From Selaginella tamariscina (Eukaryota > Streptophyta > Lycopodiopsida > Selaginellales > Selaginellaceae): DNA of 64,000 nucleotides. Positions 16,201 through 26,160 of the stretch are shown piece after piece; positions within the stretch are counted from its first letter, which is position 1, and each line of letters starts with the position of its first letter. The stretch is taken from positions 1 through 64,000 of the forward strand of contig PUQB01000712.1 in assembly GCA_003024785.1 (NCBI GenBank). The letters run 5' to 3'. Under the pieces are notes generated by a model that saw only the letters and a list, made by a program, of their open reading frames with translations, was not told the DNA's origin and searched no databases. Both the position numbers and the translations under genes were made by a program.

Positions 16201-16276
16201 ATTTTAATTCTTACCCAGAATTTGACGACGACTCCATACTAATGACTCGATCTCCTTGTTTGATCAAATCGTCCTT
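13232..16276 (-). CDS. ParB-like domain fused to beta-class DNA-methyltransferase-like domain
   Basis: Reading from right to left: an exon at 16276-16215 (DDLIKQGDRVISM) splices in phase at 16153 into GIEVTLKTRAGEE. A long coding stretch with several one-base frame changes follows. At about 15395-15250 NPNFNYRPLNQERVAELMEKM resembles the ParB N-terminal helix region, and at 15127-15138 (YYIISGQHTITAAQRL) there is the equivalent of the ParB GEHR/GQHR motif. After a 61-bp intron (14842-14782) comes a Lys-rich linker, then a region like permuted amino-methyltransferases. An intron of ~60 bp (about 13942-13886) precedes the C-terminal block with WVFDYCTRGSVLKECYL and FAVEKD, in the place of the FxGxG motif I. 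The DPPY and FxGxG motifs are degenerate, so catalysis is doubtful. ParB plus methylase is a phage/plasmid-like pairing. The 5' end is unknown and may lie beyond palindrome array 1. Confidence 0.62.
14809..14826. repeat. Variant 18-bp palindrome inside a 61-bp intron of the ParB-like gene
   Basis: GGCGAGATAAATCCCGCC differs at two positions from the array palindrome. It lies between the donor at 14842 and the acceptor at 14782 on the minus strand, so it would be transcribed within the intron. Confidence 0.8.
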
Positions 16277-16378
16277 CTGCAAAATAATACACTATGAATA
16301 CAAATATATAAAAACGCACACACACTTGTATAAACCCGAATATACAAAAATAATACACAGAGAGAAGTAGACGTAATT

Positions 16379-16465
16379 AACTGTCCGAAGCTCACATTTG
16401 TGTTAGTGCAAAAGAAAGATAACATTTCGTTTTAGAACCACCACAAATGTGAGCTCTGGACAGTT
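16379..16465. repeat. Short inverted repeat (24-bp arms, ~40-bp loop)
   Basis: AACTGTCCGAAGCTCACATT(TGTG) at 16379-16402 is matched by the reverse complement at 16442-16465 with one mismatch. It lies between the ParB-like gene and palindrome array 1 and could form a stem-loop in DNA or in a minus-strand transcript. Confidence 0.75.
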
Positions 16466-16575
16466 TTACATAGATTCCTAGCTTTTACTCGAAATATTAT
16501 GATAAGATGATAAAAGTAAATAAAATGAGATATGCAACTTATATATACTAATACACATATATATTCACATGGAAG

Positions 16576-18132
16576 GTGCGGCGGGATTAATCTCGCCACC
16601 CCTTCAATGCCTCCTGAAAGAGTGGGCGGGATTAATCTCGCCACCTTTCTGGAGGCCTTGAACGGGAGTGCGGAATTAATCTTGCCACCCTTCTCGGTCT
16701 CAGAGAGAACTGGGCAGGATTTATTTCTCACACCCCTTCAGTGACTCCAGAAAGGAGGCGGGATTAATCTCGCCCACCATGTAAGGATGGTTAAATGAAT
16801 TTCCCCACCCTTCCCAATTCTCTCCATTGGTATGTTGTAAACCTTCTACGTCTCAGACAGAAACGTTTGGGATTGGTCCGACTCACCAATGGAGAAAAAA
16901 GGAAGGGTGGCGGGATTCATTCCTCCAACAGGCATTGAAGACTCGGCGGGATTAATCCCGCCGCCCAGGGCCTTCACTCGGTCCCTATGCGGCGGGATTA
17001 ATCCCGCCGGACGCCAATTCCCTGCGCGGAATCGGGCGGGATTAATCCCGCCGCCTAGGCACTTCAGGCAGGCCAATGGCGGCGGGATAAATCCCGCCCG
17101 ATTCCGCGCAGGGAATGCGTCGCGGCGGATTAATCCCGCCTCCCAGGCCCTTCACTCGGGCCTTAGTCGGCGGGATTAATCCCGCCGAACGCCAATGCCC
17201 TGTGCGAAATCTTGCGGGATTAATCCCGCCGCCTAGGCCCTTCAGGCAGGCCAATGGCGGCGGGATAAATCCCGCCCGATTCCGCGCAGGGCATGCGTAC
17301 GCGGCGGGATTAATCCCGCCCACCATGTAAGGGATGGTGAAATTAATCCCACCACCCTTCTCAGTTCCCTCCATTGGTATTTTGTAAACCTTCTCCGTCT
17401 CAGACAGAGTTAGTCGGGATTGATTCAACATACCAATGGAGGAAAAAAAGGGTGGCGGGATTAATCCCGCCACCGGGTAATGAAGGTTCGGAGAGACTAA
17501 TCCCGCCGCCCTCTCGTAAATCATGCGCTCACACATATATATTGGCTGCGGCATTTTGAACAGGGATGGGTGGGGGCGGGATTAATCCCGCCGCTTATAT
17601 CCTGCGGAAGTGCCTGAGCGGCGGGATTAATCCCGCCGCCCTCCGCGAAGGGCATGAGCGTGGGGCCGGATTAATCCCGCCGTTCATGTCCTGCGTGAAT
17701 TCCCTGGGCGGCGGGATTAATCCCGCCGCCTTACGCGCAGGACATGTTAGCCTTCCGTGCAGGATCTTTCATGCAGGCTCTTCGGTTAGCCTCATGAGCG
17801 GCGGGATTAATCCCGCCGCCCATCCCCTGTAAATGCCCTGCGCGGAATCCGGCGGGATTAATCCCGCCCATTAGGGCCTTCACACAGGCCATTGCCGGCG
17901 AGATAAATCCCGCCGCATTCCGCGCAGGGCATGGGTGAGCGGCGGGATTAATCCCGCCGCCGAGGCCCCTCACGCAGGCCATGGGCGGCGGATTAATCCC
18001 GCCGCTCTTCGGTTTGTCCTAGAGCGGCGGGATTAATCCCGCCGCCCATAGCCTGCTGAAGGCCTGCGGCGGGATTAATCCCGCCGCCGAGGCCATAAAC
18101 CTATAGCGGCGGGATTAATCCCGCCGCTCGAG
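16576..18132. repeat. Palindrome array 1 (GGCGGGATTAATCCCGCC)n
   Basis: I count about 15 perfect copies of the 18-bp palindrome GGCGGGATTAATCCCGCC and roughly ten variants (ATAAAT centre, TCTCGCC, one-base losses) between 16944 and 18126, plus degenerate copies from 16576. Many extend to 24 bp (GGC on each side). Spacers are 30-60 bp and share words such as CTGCGCGGAAT, CAGGCAGGCCAATGGC and GGCCTTCACTCGG, some in inverted orientation. A ~135-bp block containing CTCCATTGGTAT...ACCAATGGAG occurs twice (about 16778-16912 and 17322-17455). GC content is far above the surroundings. Open frames through it only encode GLIPP/GGINPA repeats and are an artefact of the palindrome. Confidence 0.95.
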
Positions 18133-18201
18133 GGCTTAGCGTGTGTGCGAGAGAAAAATTAATAAATAAAAAAATTATACAGATAAAAACACACACATAT
18201 A

Positions 18202-18271
<70 letters not shown>

Positions 18272-19029
18272 TGTATGTATGTATAGGAGTGTACGTGTGT
18301 GTGCAAGAGATAGATAAATAAATAAAATTATACAGTACTGGTACACATAATATATGTGTGTACATAGGTATATATATGTGTGTATATGTATATCGTGTGT
18401 ATGCGTGTGAGCGAAACAAATAAAATCATACAGATAAACAAACACACACACACACATATATATACACAGGAGTGTGCGTGTGTGTGCGAAAAAAAACTAA
18501 TAAATAAATAAAATTATACAGATAAACACACACATATATTGTGTGTATATAGATATATAACCATAGAGAAAGAGAGAGAGTCTGATGAATATATAGCATA
18601 TATATAAACTAGTGTTGTATATTTGTTAATATGCATTAATATGTATATATATGATATATATATATATTAATATATGTAAGAGCAGTGTGCGTGTGTGTGG
18701 AGAGATAGATCAATAAAAAAAATTATATAGATACTGGTACACATAATATGTATGTATATATGTATATAGGTATATATATATGTGTATATGTATATTGTGT
18801 GTATGCGTGTGTGAGCGAAACAAATAAAATCATACAGATAAACAAACACACACACAACATATATATACACAGGAGTGTGCGTGTGTGTGCGAGAGATAAA
18901 ACTAATAAATAAATAAAATTATACAGATAAACACACACATATATATGTGTGTATATAGATATATAACCCATATGAATATATAAGCATATATATAAACTAG
19001 TGTTGTATACTATTTGTTAATATGCATTG

Positions 19030-19067
<38 letters not shown>

Positions 19068-19205
19068 AAGCAGTGTGCGTGTGTGTGGGAGAGATAGATC
19101 AATAAAAAAAAATTTATAGATACTGGTACACATAAAATTATACGCACACTCCTATACATATATACATACATACATATACACACACACACACACACAGATC
19201 TCACA
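18133..19205. repeat. Higher-order microsatellite region (GT/CA, AT, ATAAATAA)
   Basis: Segments of the form GTGTGCGTGTGTGTGCGAGA - ATAAATAAATAAAATTATAC - AGATAAACACACACATATAT recur about six times (near 18133, 18290, 18470, 18685, 18872 and 19070), so the microsatellites were amplified as larger blocks. No coding sequence is present. Confidence 0.85.
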
Positions 19206-20200
19206 TGTGTGCACAGCCGCGGCCGCCGATTTCACAGCCGCGCCTCTTGAAACCCTAAGAATATACCTAAACCCTAAAGGAATTAAATATATATATTAAC
19301 CCTAATAGAATATTCCTTCTGAGAATATACTTAAACCCTAAAAAGAATAAAATATAGATTCGCCCTAAACGAATATTCTTTCATTATATTATTAGCGGTG
19401 CGTGTGCGTGGGTATATCACATACACCCCAAAAATATAAATCATGCAGGGATTTAACATGTGTGTGTCCATGAGAGTGTTAAAGTTTCATGTGTATCAAT
19501 ACATACATACACATTACATATATTAATACACATAATATATACATACACACGTGTATACACACAGACATACATACATATTACATGGGTTTAGGGTTTAGGG
19601 TTTTGGATTTAGGATGGATCGTGTATGTATGAGAGAAGAGAGAGTGTTGAAAAATTATTTTTGTACACATTGCATATATTAGTACACATATATACTTACA
19701 CATATTATACACAGATATACATACATAGTATATGAGAGAAGAGAGACAGTACATATTATGGATCATGCATGGTGTGTATTATACACACAGACATACATAC
19801 ATATTAGTACATAATATTAGAGAGACCGAGTACATATTATAGATCATGCATGGTGGTATGTTTGAGAGAAGAGAACAGTACATATTAACATGGATCATGC
19901 ATGGTGTGTATGTTTGAGAGAAGAGAAACAGTACATATTAACATGGATCATGCATGGTGTGTATGTATGAGAGAAGACAGAAAGTACACATATATACATA
20001 CACACGTGTATACACAACAGACATACATACATATTACATGAGTAAATTCATTGTGTTACATATTAGGGTTTAGGGTTTAGGGTTTAGGATGGATCATGCA
20101 TGGTGTGAAGAGAGAGTGTTGAAAAATTATTTTTGTACACACATGTATACACAGGGTTTAGGGTTTAGGGTTTAGGGTTTGCTTCCCAACAAGCTTAATA
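19206..20200. repeat. Duplicated blocks with interstitial TTTAGGG telomere motifs
   Basis: GTTTAGGGTTTAGGG tracts occur at about 19585-19610, 20066-20092 and 20154-20180. Blocks with GAGAGAAGAGA, CAGTACATATTAACATGGAT and CATGCATGGTGTGTATG recur three to five times between 19610 and 20110. I see no gene. Confidence 0.8.
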
Positions 20201-21250
20201 TAAATATTACACATGTAAATTCAATGTGTTACATACACACAGATTGAGTACATATATCATACATGTGTTGAACATGATGTTTTTAATAAAGAAGCAACAT
20301 ATTTTTTCAGTTTGGTTTAAGATTGTGCATGTGTGTGCATATGTGTTTTTGTAAGTTCTTGTAATGCGTGTGTAAATTTAATTATACATAATAATATATG
20401 ATTTTATCTAATATAGCCATATATAGTTTTAATAATATATATTAATTTAATATTGATAAAAAGGTTTAACATTGAAATATCTTGAAATTAATAAGAAATT
20501 AATTGAGAAAATCCATTAATATATACAAATGTAAATTAAGTACTCAAATAATTAACTAAATTAATTATCATAATCATGTTTAATATTGGAATATTCTTGG
20601 AATAATAAGAAAATAATAAAGAATATCCATTAATATAAAGAAGATTAATTACTCAAGTAATTAAGGAAATGATATTAATATACACACTATGAACATATTT
20701 TAAATTATACATAATAATACATCATTTTATCTAATATATAGTCATATATAGTTTTAATAATATATATTAATTTAATATTGATAATAAGGTTTAACACATG
20801 AATATTCTTGAAATAATAACAAATTAATTGAGAAAATCCCATTAATATATACAAATGTAGAATAATTACTGCAATAATTAAGAACAAGACTAATTTATTA
20901 TGATAATCAGGTTTAATATTAGAATATTCTTCAAATATTAATAAAATAATAAGAATATCCCATTGATACTAGGAAATGAAAACTAATACTCGAGTAATTA
21001 AGAAAATAATAATAATAAACAGACTATGAATATATTTAAATGATACATTAATAATATATCAAATTTATTGTATAAGTATATATTATATATATATATATAT
21101 AAATAAATATACTTGAATACTAAGAATGTAGAATATAGTCTAAAATTTCGTAATATTAAACAGTTTTGAATCACTTGAATAACATTAAATGCAATTTTAA
21201 ATACTCATTGGAACTGGAGAGTATATATGTCAGAGTGTCGGATATTTGTG
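20201..21250. repeat. AT-rich DNA with a ~325-bp tandem duplication
   Basis: The segment starting near 20380 (ATTATACATAATAATATATG, then GTTTTAATAATATATATTAA) recurs from about 20703 with few changes, including GGTTTAACA...AATATTCTTG blocks. The rest is AT-rich and featureless. Confidence 0.65.
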
Positions 21251-21339
21251 TCAACTCATCTTAATATTTTATTTTCTGTTCTTTTTAAAAAAAATTTGAA
21301 TTTCTGACATATGTATTGTCGGTCTGACATGTAAATTTG

Positions 21340-21523
21340 AAAATGCATTTAATTTCCCACTCAAATTCAGATCTGGTTCTTTCTCCGGCAAGGGTTTCTT
21401 CATTTCTGTATTTTTCACTCTTTAGATCTTCTTTTTTTCTTCATAGTGATCATCTCAGGAGCGAGATTAAATTGGGTGTTATTCTTTATAGGAAAAGCAC
21501 GGCGCCTTTAGTGCTATTTACAA
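21340..21523 (+). other. Probable 5' UTR exon of the DUF7869 gene
   Basis: A stretch of more balanced composition (TCTCCGGCAAGGGTTTCTTC, AGCACGGCGCC) ends at a perfect donor CAA|GTAAGTA at 21523/21524. A matching acceptor TTATTTATGTGCAG at 22306 lies just before the first in-frame ATG of the downstream gene. The transcription start is not identifiable. Confidence 0.5.
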
Positions 21524-21682
21524 GTAAGTATTATAAACAAATTTAAAAATACTTATAAAGATTCACTCTCTTACATTCTCTCTTAAAAATTACAATTTTA
21601 GGGGTTTTAGGATATAATATATTCCGTTAGGGATTTATTCCCGTTTAAATATCCTTTTAACTTAATATTCTATGTTAACCGG

Positions 21683-22165
21683 GGCGGCGAGATTAATCCG
21701 GCCATTTCTTTTTTCGCCTCTTCGAAAAGGTGGCGGGATTAATCCCGCCACCATCTCTCGGGCAATGCTTCTCCGCCACTGAAAAAGAGTGGCGGGATTA
21801 ATCCCGCCAATAACCTTCTCAACTGATGAAGAGTTACCAGAATTTATTAAAAAAGAGTTGTCGGCGGGATTAATCCCGCCAACCATTTTAGGAGGCAGGG
21901 AAGGGGTGGCGGGATTAATCTCGCCAACCACATCCCTGTTTTAAGGATTTGAGGACAGAATTTATCCCGAGATCTTTTTTGAAATCATAGTTTTCGAGAG
22001 AGTTATGTGCGGGTTTAATCCCGCCACCCATTCCCCGTCGTAAGAATTGTGGGCGGGATTAATCCTGCCGACTCTCTCCGAAGGGGTTGAGTCGGCGGCG
22101 GGATTAATCCCGCCGACCGTTCCTCGTCGGAGGGATCGTGGGCGGGATTAATCCCGCCCATCAGT
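21683..22165. repeat. Palindrome array 2 (GGCGGGATTAATCCCGCC)
   Basis: There are five perfect copies (near 21730, 21790, 21862, 22096 and 22140) and about four variants, spaced 40-100 bp. The motif is the same as in array 1, 3.5 kb away. This array falls between the donor at 21524 and the acceptor at 22306, so it is probably inside the 5' UTR intron of the DUF7869 gene. Confidence 0.93.
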
Positions 22166-22312
22166 TGTATTAATCAAACATGAGATATTATCTTTAAACA
22201 TAATTATGTATTATTGCATATGCATATTATTAAGTAACCGTAATTCAGATTTCTTAGAAATATTGCATAAACAGATATCATAAATAATACAATTATTTAT
22301 GTGCAGGACAAT

Positions 22313-25300
22313 ATGTTTAATACTGGAGATAAAGTATGTCTTCTTCGGAACAACGAGATAGTTGGCACTGGAAATGTGGAAGTTCGAGATAATAATGCAT
22401 CATGTCACAATATTGCCCAAGGATTCTTGTGTGTACGTATGGTTGAACATCATTTACAAGCATGTTGAGGTTCTGGGAATGGAATTTGAGGAGGGTTCTC
22501 CTGTATTGTGGAATTTGGATGAAATCAGGCTGACACAGAATATGCAAAGTCACAAACAAATAGTAGCACGAGTTTACCAGATGATGGCTTGCCTGTTGTG
22601 ATGGATGAGGTGATTCTCTTTTTTCGTGAGATTTGAAGTCGGAAGAGCATCATCACAGCTATAAATCCAATGGAACAGCGTGTCGAAGAGAAACTAGGGT
22701 CCGACTTCGTGGGTGTAGTTGTGACAGAGGTTTCACCTAATGGCACATTGTATCCTGGATCTCTCATGAGGTGGCGAACATCTGAATAAGACGGCAAGAT
22801 GGTTCAACATATTCTGGGTTGGATTTCAATAATAACAACCCGGAAGAACAACTCATATTTGAAGAGGTTCCTTGCATTGGTCCTATTGTAAGAAAAAGGC
22901 GATTCATGGGTTGTAGATCTTCCCCTGCAAGTTTCAGCAAGAGGGTAAAGATGGATCCTACATCTTCCGAAAGTGTTACGAGCATTTCCACGATTGACTG
23001 TTGCAAGAAGAAGTGTTGTCAGATGGCAGACCGGAATGAAATTACCCAATGTAGACATGTCTTTCGTATGCTCACCCAAAAGCAAAGGCATGAGTTTGTA
23101 TATGCTGCACTAACTGGGTGTATTGATGGAATGGCCTCGGACACAGGTTATCAGAGTACATCCATGGTATTTAATAAGGTGGCCATCTGCTTCAAAGCTT
23201 GGTACAGTATATACGGGATCCCAAAGACCACGTTCTACCGTCGGAGGGATGAGTGGCTAGATGGAGCGCGAACCTCAGTTCATGGGAACACTCGCTTGGT
23301 CAAAACCCGCTCTCACATCATGGCAGCCATAGAGATACTCAAGGCTTTTGTGGAAGCAAATGCAGACAGGATGCCTCACAAATGCCGAACCACAAATGCA
23401 GGGGTCAGGGAAAATCTCAAGGTTTTGCCTTCAATCTACACTCAATTGAAGCTGTGTGAACATGTGAACAAGTGCCTCAGTTTGATGGGGCTCCAAGCAA
23501 TCTGCACTGGTACCTTCAACAACATATGGAATACTCATTTTAAGGATGTGGAGATTGCAAAACACTCTAGCTTTTCCAAGTGTGACACTTGTACATCATT
23601 GAAGGCTGCAGAGGCTTGTGCAAAAACCTTGGTGGAGATCACTACCATTCAAAAGAAGATGGAGGCCCACATGATTGCACAACAAACTTGCCGGTCTCAG
23701 TACTATGCACACCGCATGCTTTCTGTGTCACGCCCATCAGAGTACCTGTGCTTGATCCATGACAAGATGGATCATTCAAAGACCAGCATTCCAAAGCTCT
23801 TTGCAACACCAAAGTGCCTTGGAAATGTCATGAAACTTCCGATTTCATTGACAGGTGTGCTAACACATGGACACGGTTGTGAGTCATATGGACACTTTTC
23901 ACTTTCCACATTGGTCTAGCGACTCCAATTTCACTATTGGGTCGTTAGCCATGTGTTTCAGAAACCTTGAAGCCCACTCACAGACAAGTCCTATCAGTGA
24001 TCTCAAAGTGAAGAAACAACACCTTCAACCTTTACATAATGCTCTCATGAACACATCTGCACTTGAGGCTACTTGGGAATATGAGAGGCATTGTCAACAG
24101 CCTGCACAGAAAACAGATGGCCCTGTTGAGAGTTCTGGTTCAGTGGAGGGATCTAGCTCAAATAGTGTACATGTGTCCTCAACATCAAATAAGCTTCCTC
24201 GTCATTTGCTTTTACAGATGGATAATTGTGCAGGCGAGAACAAAAATAGGTAAATCATTTTACTTAAGGGTTTCTCAAGCTCATACTTACTTTTATTTTC
24301 TAGATATGTGCTAGCATATGCTTGTTGCCAAAGGTGTGTTTGAAACAATCACGCTCAGTTTCCTTATGGTTGGTCACACTCATGAAGATATTGATGCGTT
24401 CTTCAGCAAGGTCTCCAACTCTACAAAAAGGACAAGTGCACTTACCTTACCGCATATGATGAATCTTTTTGAAAATTGCATCTCCAAAAAAAGTTGTGCT
24501 TTGCTTGTGACTGAGGTGCCAGACTTCAAAAAATTTCTCAAGGAGTATATAAAAGAAGGGAGTGATTCTTTAGTTGGTCACCTTGTGCCGCTACAATTCT
24601 TTTTCTCCATACGAGATGGTATACCTATTATGCAGTACAAGTTACGGCCATCAGAGCAGGAGTGGTTACCGAAAGAGGGCTTAATGCTCTTCAAAAGTGG
24701 AGAGGATGGAAAGCCACTTCTCCCAGAAGGACAACCAGACCCTATTCCATTGAGTGCCCAGCTCAAGGAACAAGAGGTTATTATTGATGGCATCAAAAAA
24801 TATGTGGCATGGGTTCAAAAATCGATGCCAAAGAATTCTGATAAGGCAACTGGTTACTCAGAACTATATAAGCATGTGGTCGACTATTGGGAGACTGTTG
24901 TTCGAGAGTTGGAAGGGCCTACTGTCACAAGTACAGAATTGCAACACCCTTTCTGGCCTAAAACAAGGTGGCGAGAGGAGATTGAAATGACATCACTGAG
25001 CATAGACGACATAGAAGCCAGTAGTGATGTGGAAGTGCAAACCCCACACTTTGTTGGACAAAGGAACCAAAAACCTAAAGCATACTTTGATTGTTGCCAG
25101 GATCTTCAAAAACTAATGATGGTTCTCATTACTCCAGATGCGTCATATAATCAGCCTATTTGGATGGGTCAAATTATCGACACACCTGAAGTAATCACAA
25201 AAAATAGTATTGTTAAGGTTGCATGGTTCAAACCACAAAAAAGGCGACACGAGAAGGAGAGCGAAAGATATAATGGATGCCTAGAGAAAACATGGTCTCC

Positions 25301-25424
25301 CAATCAAAAAGACCCAGCATGTTTTATAAATGTTAAATCCATTCGATATGGGTGGATGTCAAGAAGCGTTGATAAAGTCACGATTAACAAAACTGCAAGG
25401 GAATGTATGTTTTCTGAAGCTTAA
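22313..25424 (+). CDS. DUF7869-family protein, putative DDE-like transposase
   Basis: The ATG at 22313 follows a good acceptor at 22306. The N-terminal part (MFNTGDKVCLLRNNEIVGTG, then GMEFEEGSPVLWNLDEIRLT) is like the small domain at the N- or C-terminus of several plant transposon proteins. From 22819 a long frame carries basic residues, a CC/H cluster and CDTCTSLKAA. The signature blocks of the DUF7869 group follow: HDKMDHSKTSIP (about 23760), QMDNCAGENKNR (about 24220) and FLMVGHTHEDIDAFFS (about 24362-24410). The spaced acidic residues resemble an RNase H/DDE fold; this is inference. An intron at about 24249-24303 splits the second and third blocks. Frame changes at 22440-22460, 22620-22810, the T-run 23896-23899 and about 24320 break the gene. 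The C-terminal ~150 residues end at 25424. It is the likely mobilising gene of the TIR element. Confidence 0.75.
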
Positions 25425-25902
25425 AGCAATTACAAAATTATAAAATATCATATATTTAATATTCATAATTATTATAAACTCTTTAATAATAGTACCAAAT
25501 TGTATACTTAACTATATAAATTTAAAAAATGATATGGAAGATTGACTATATTATTATAGGATTTTATATATATATTATTACTACTACAAATTTTTAATTA
25601 ATAATGTTATATTTAAATATTAATATTTTAATAACAACATCAATATTTATATAATGTACCTCTTATGCTCTTCCTTAATTGTTATATTAGGCAATATATT
25701 ATATAATTTAATACCTTCTACTTTTATAATGTTATTAATTTTTGTTCAATGAATGCTATAATTTATTAAAGGGTAGAATACAAAATAGAATATTCTAAAG
25801 AATATTCTTTTCAAACATATATTCTAAAGAATATTCCTTTAATATTAGAAAATGCTAATTAAATAGCTAAAATTGCTAATTATTAGGAAATAGGACTATA
25901 GC
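25425..25902. other. AT-rich right subterminal region of the element
   Basis: No gene is visible. GAATATTC-type palindromes cluster at 25787-25845, mirroring the left subterminal region. Confidence 0.6.
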
Positions 25903-25929
25903 CATGCCCATTTTAGTTACAACTTGCAT
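25903..25929 (-). repeat. Right terminal inverted repeat of the 14.5-kb element
   Basis: The reverse complement matches the left end at 25 of 27 positions. It is followed by the ACTA duplication at 25930-25933 and then satellite sequence. Confidence 0.88.
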
Positions 25930-26160
25930 ACTATATTGAATATGCTTACTATGGTTTCTTAGAGTTGCCCCTTATAGGCATATGAAGTAAGTAAGCATCC
26001 ACTATATTGAATCTCTAGTAAGCAGATATCTTGGGCATATGAAGTAAGTAGCATCCACTATATAATCTCTAGTAAGCAGATATCTTGGGCATATGAAGTA
26101 AGCAAGCATCCACTATATTGAATCTCTAGTAAGCAGATATCTTCTGTATATAGTAGTTTA
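25930..26160 (+). repeat. Satellite array, right part
   Basis: The array resumes with ACTATATTGAATATGC and three shortened units (ATATGAAGTAAGTAAGCATC, CTAGTAAGCAGATATCTTGG). These are a variant of the left-hand units. Confidence 0.85.

Larger units (their letters stand above)
11417..25929. mobile_element. 14.5-kb TIR-bounded DNA element with three genes and palindrome arrays
   Basis: The left end ATGCACGTTGTAACTAAA(G)TGGGCATG at 11417-11443 is matched by the inverted right end at 25903-25929, 25 of 27 positions. ACTA flanks both ends (11413-11416, 25930-25933). Removing the element and one ACTA restores CATCCACTATATTGAATATG, the normal satellite sequence seen in other units. Inside are an FCP1-like phosphatase and a ParB/methyltransferase-like gene on the minus strand, two arrays of an 18-bp palindrome, microsatellite and TTTAGGG-bearing DNA, and a DUF7869/DDE-like gene on the plus strand. 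The gene content matches no transposon superfamily I know. The DUF7869 protein is the best candidate transposase because it has DDE-like acidic motifs. Confidence 0.88.

Noticed and set aside
16532-17982. Open frames on both strands through the palindrome array encoding repeated GLIPP and GGINPA peptides
   Set aside because: A palindrome reads the same on both strands and its 18-bp length keeps frames open. The peptides are by-products of the DNA repeat, with no start context or homology.
16944-18126. CRISPR-like array (regular repeats with spacers)
   Set aside because: Repeats are perfect palindromes, spacers vary widely in length and are themselves partly repeated, and the context is a plant nuclear transposon. 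No cas-like genes are present.
18101-18971. Tyr/Ile/His/Thr-rich frames at 18.1-19.0 kb
   Set aside because: They are translations of AT/GT microsatellites without coding features.
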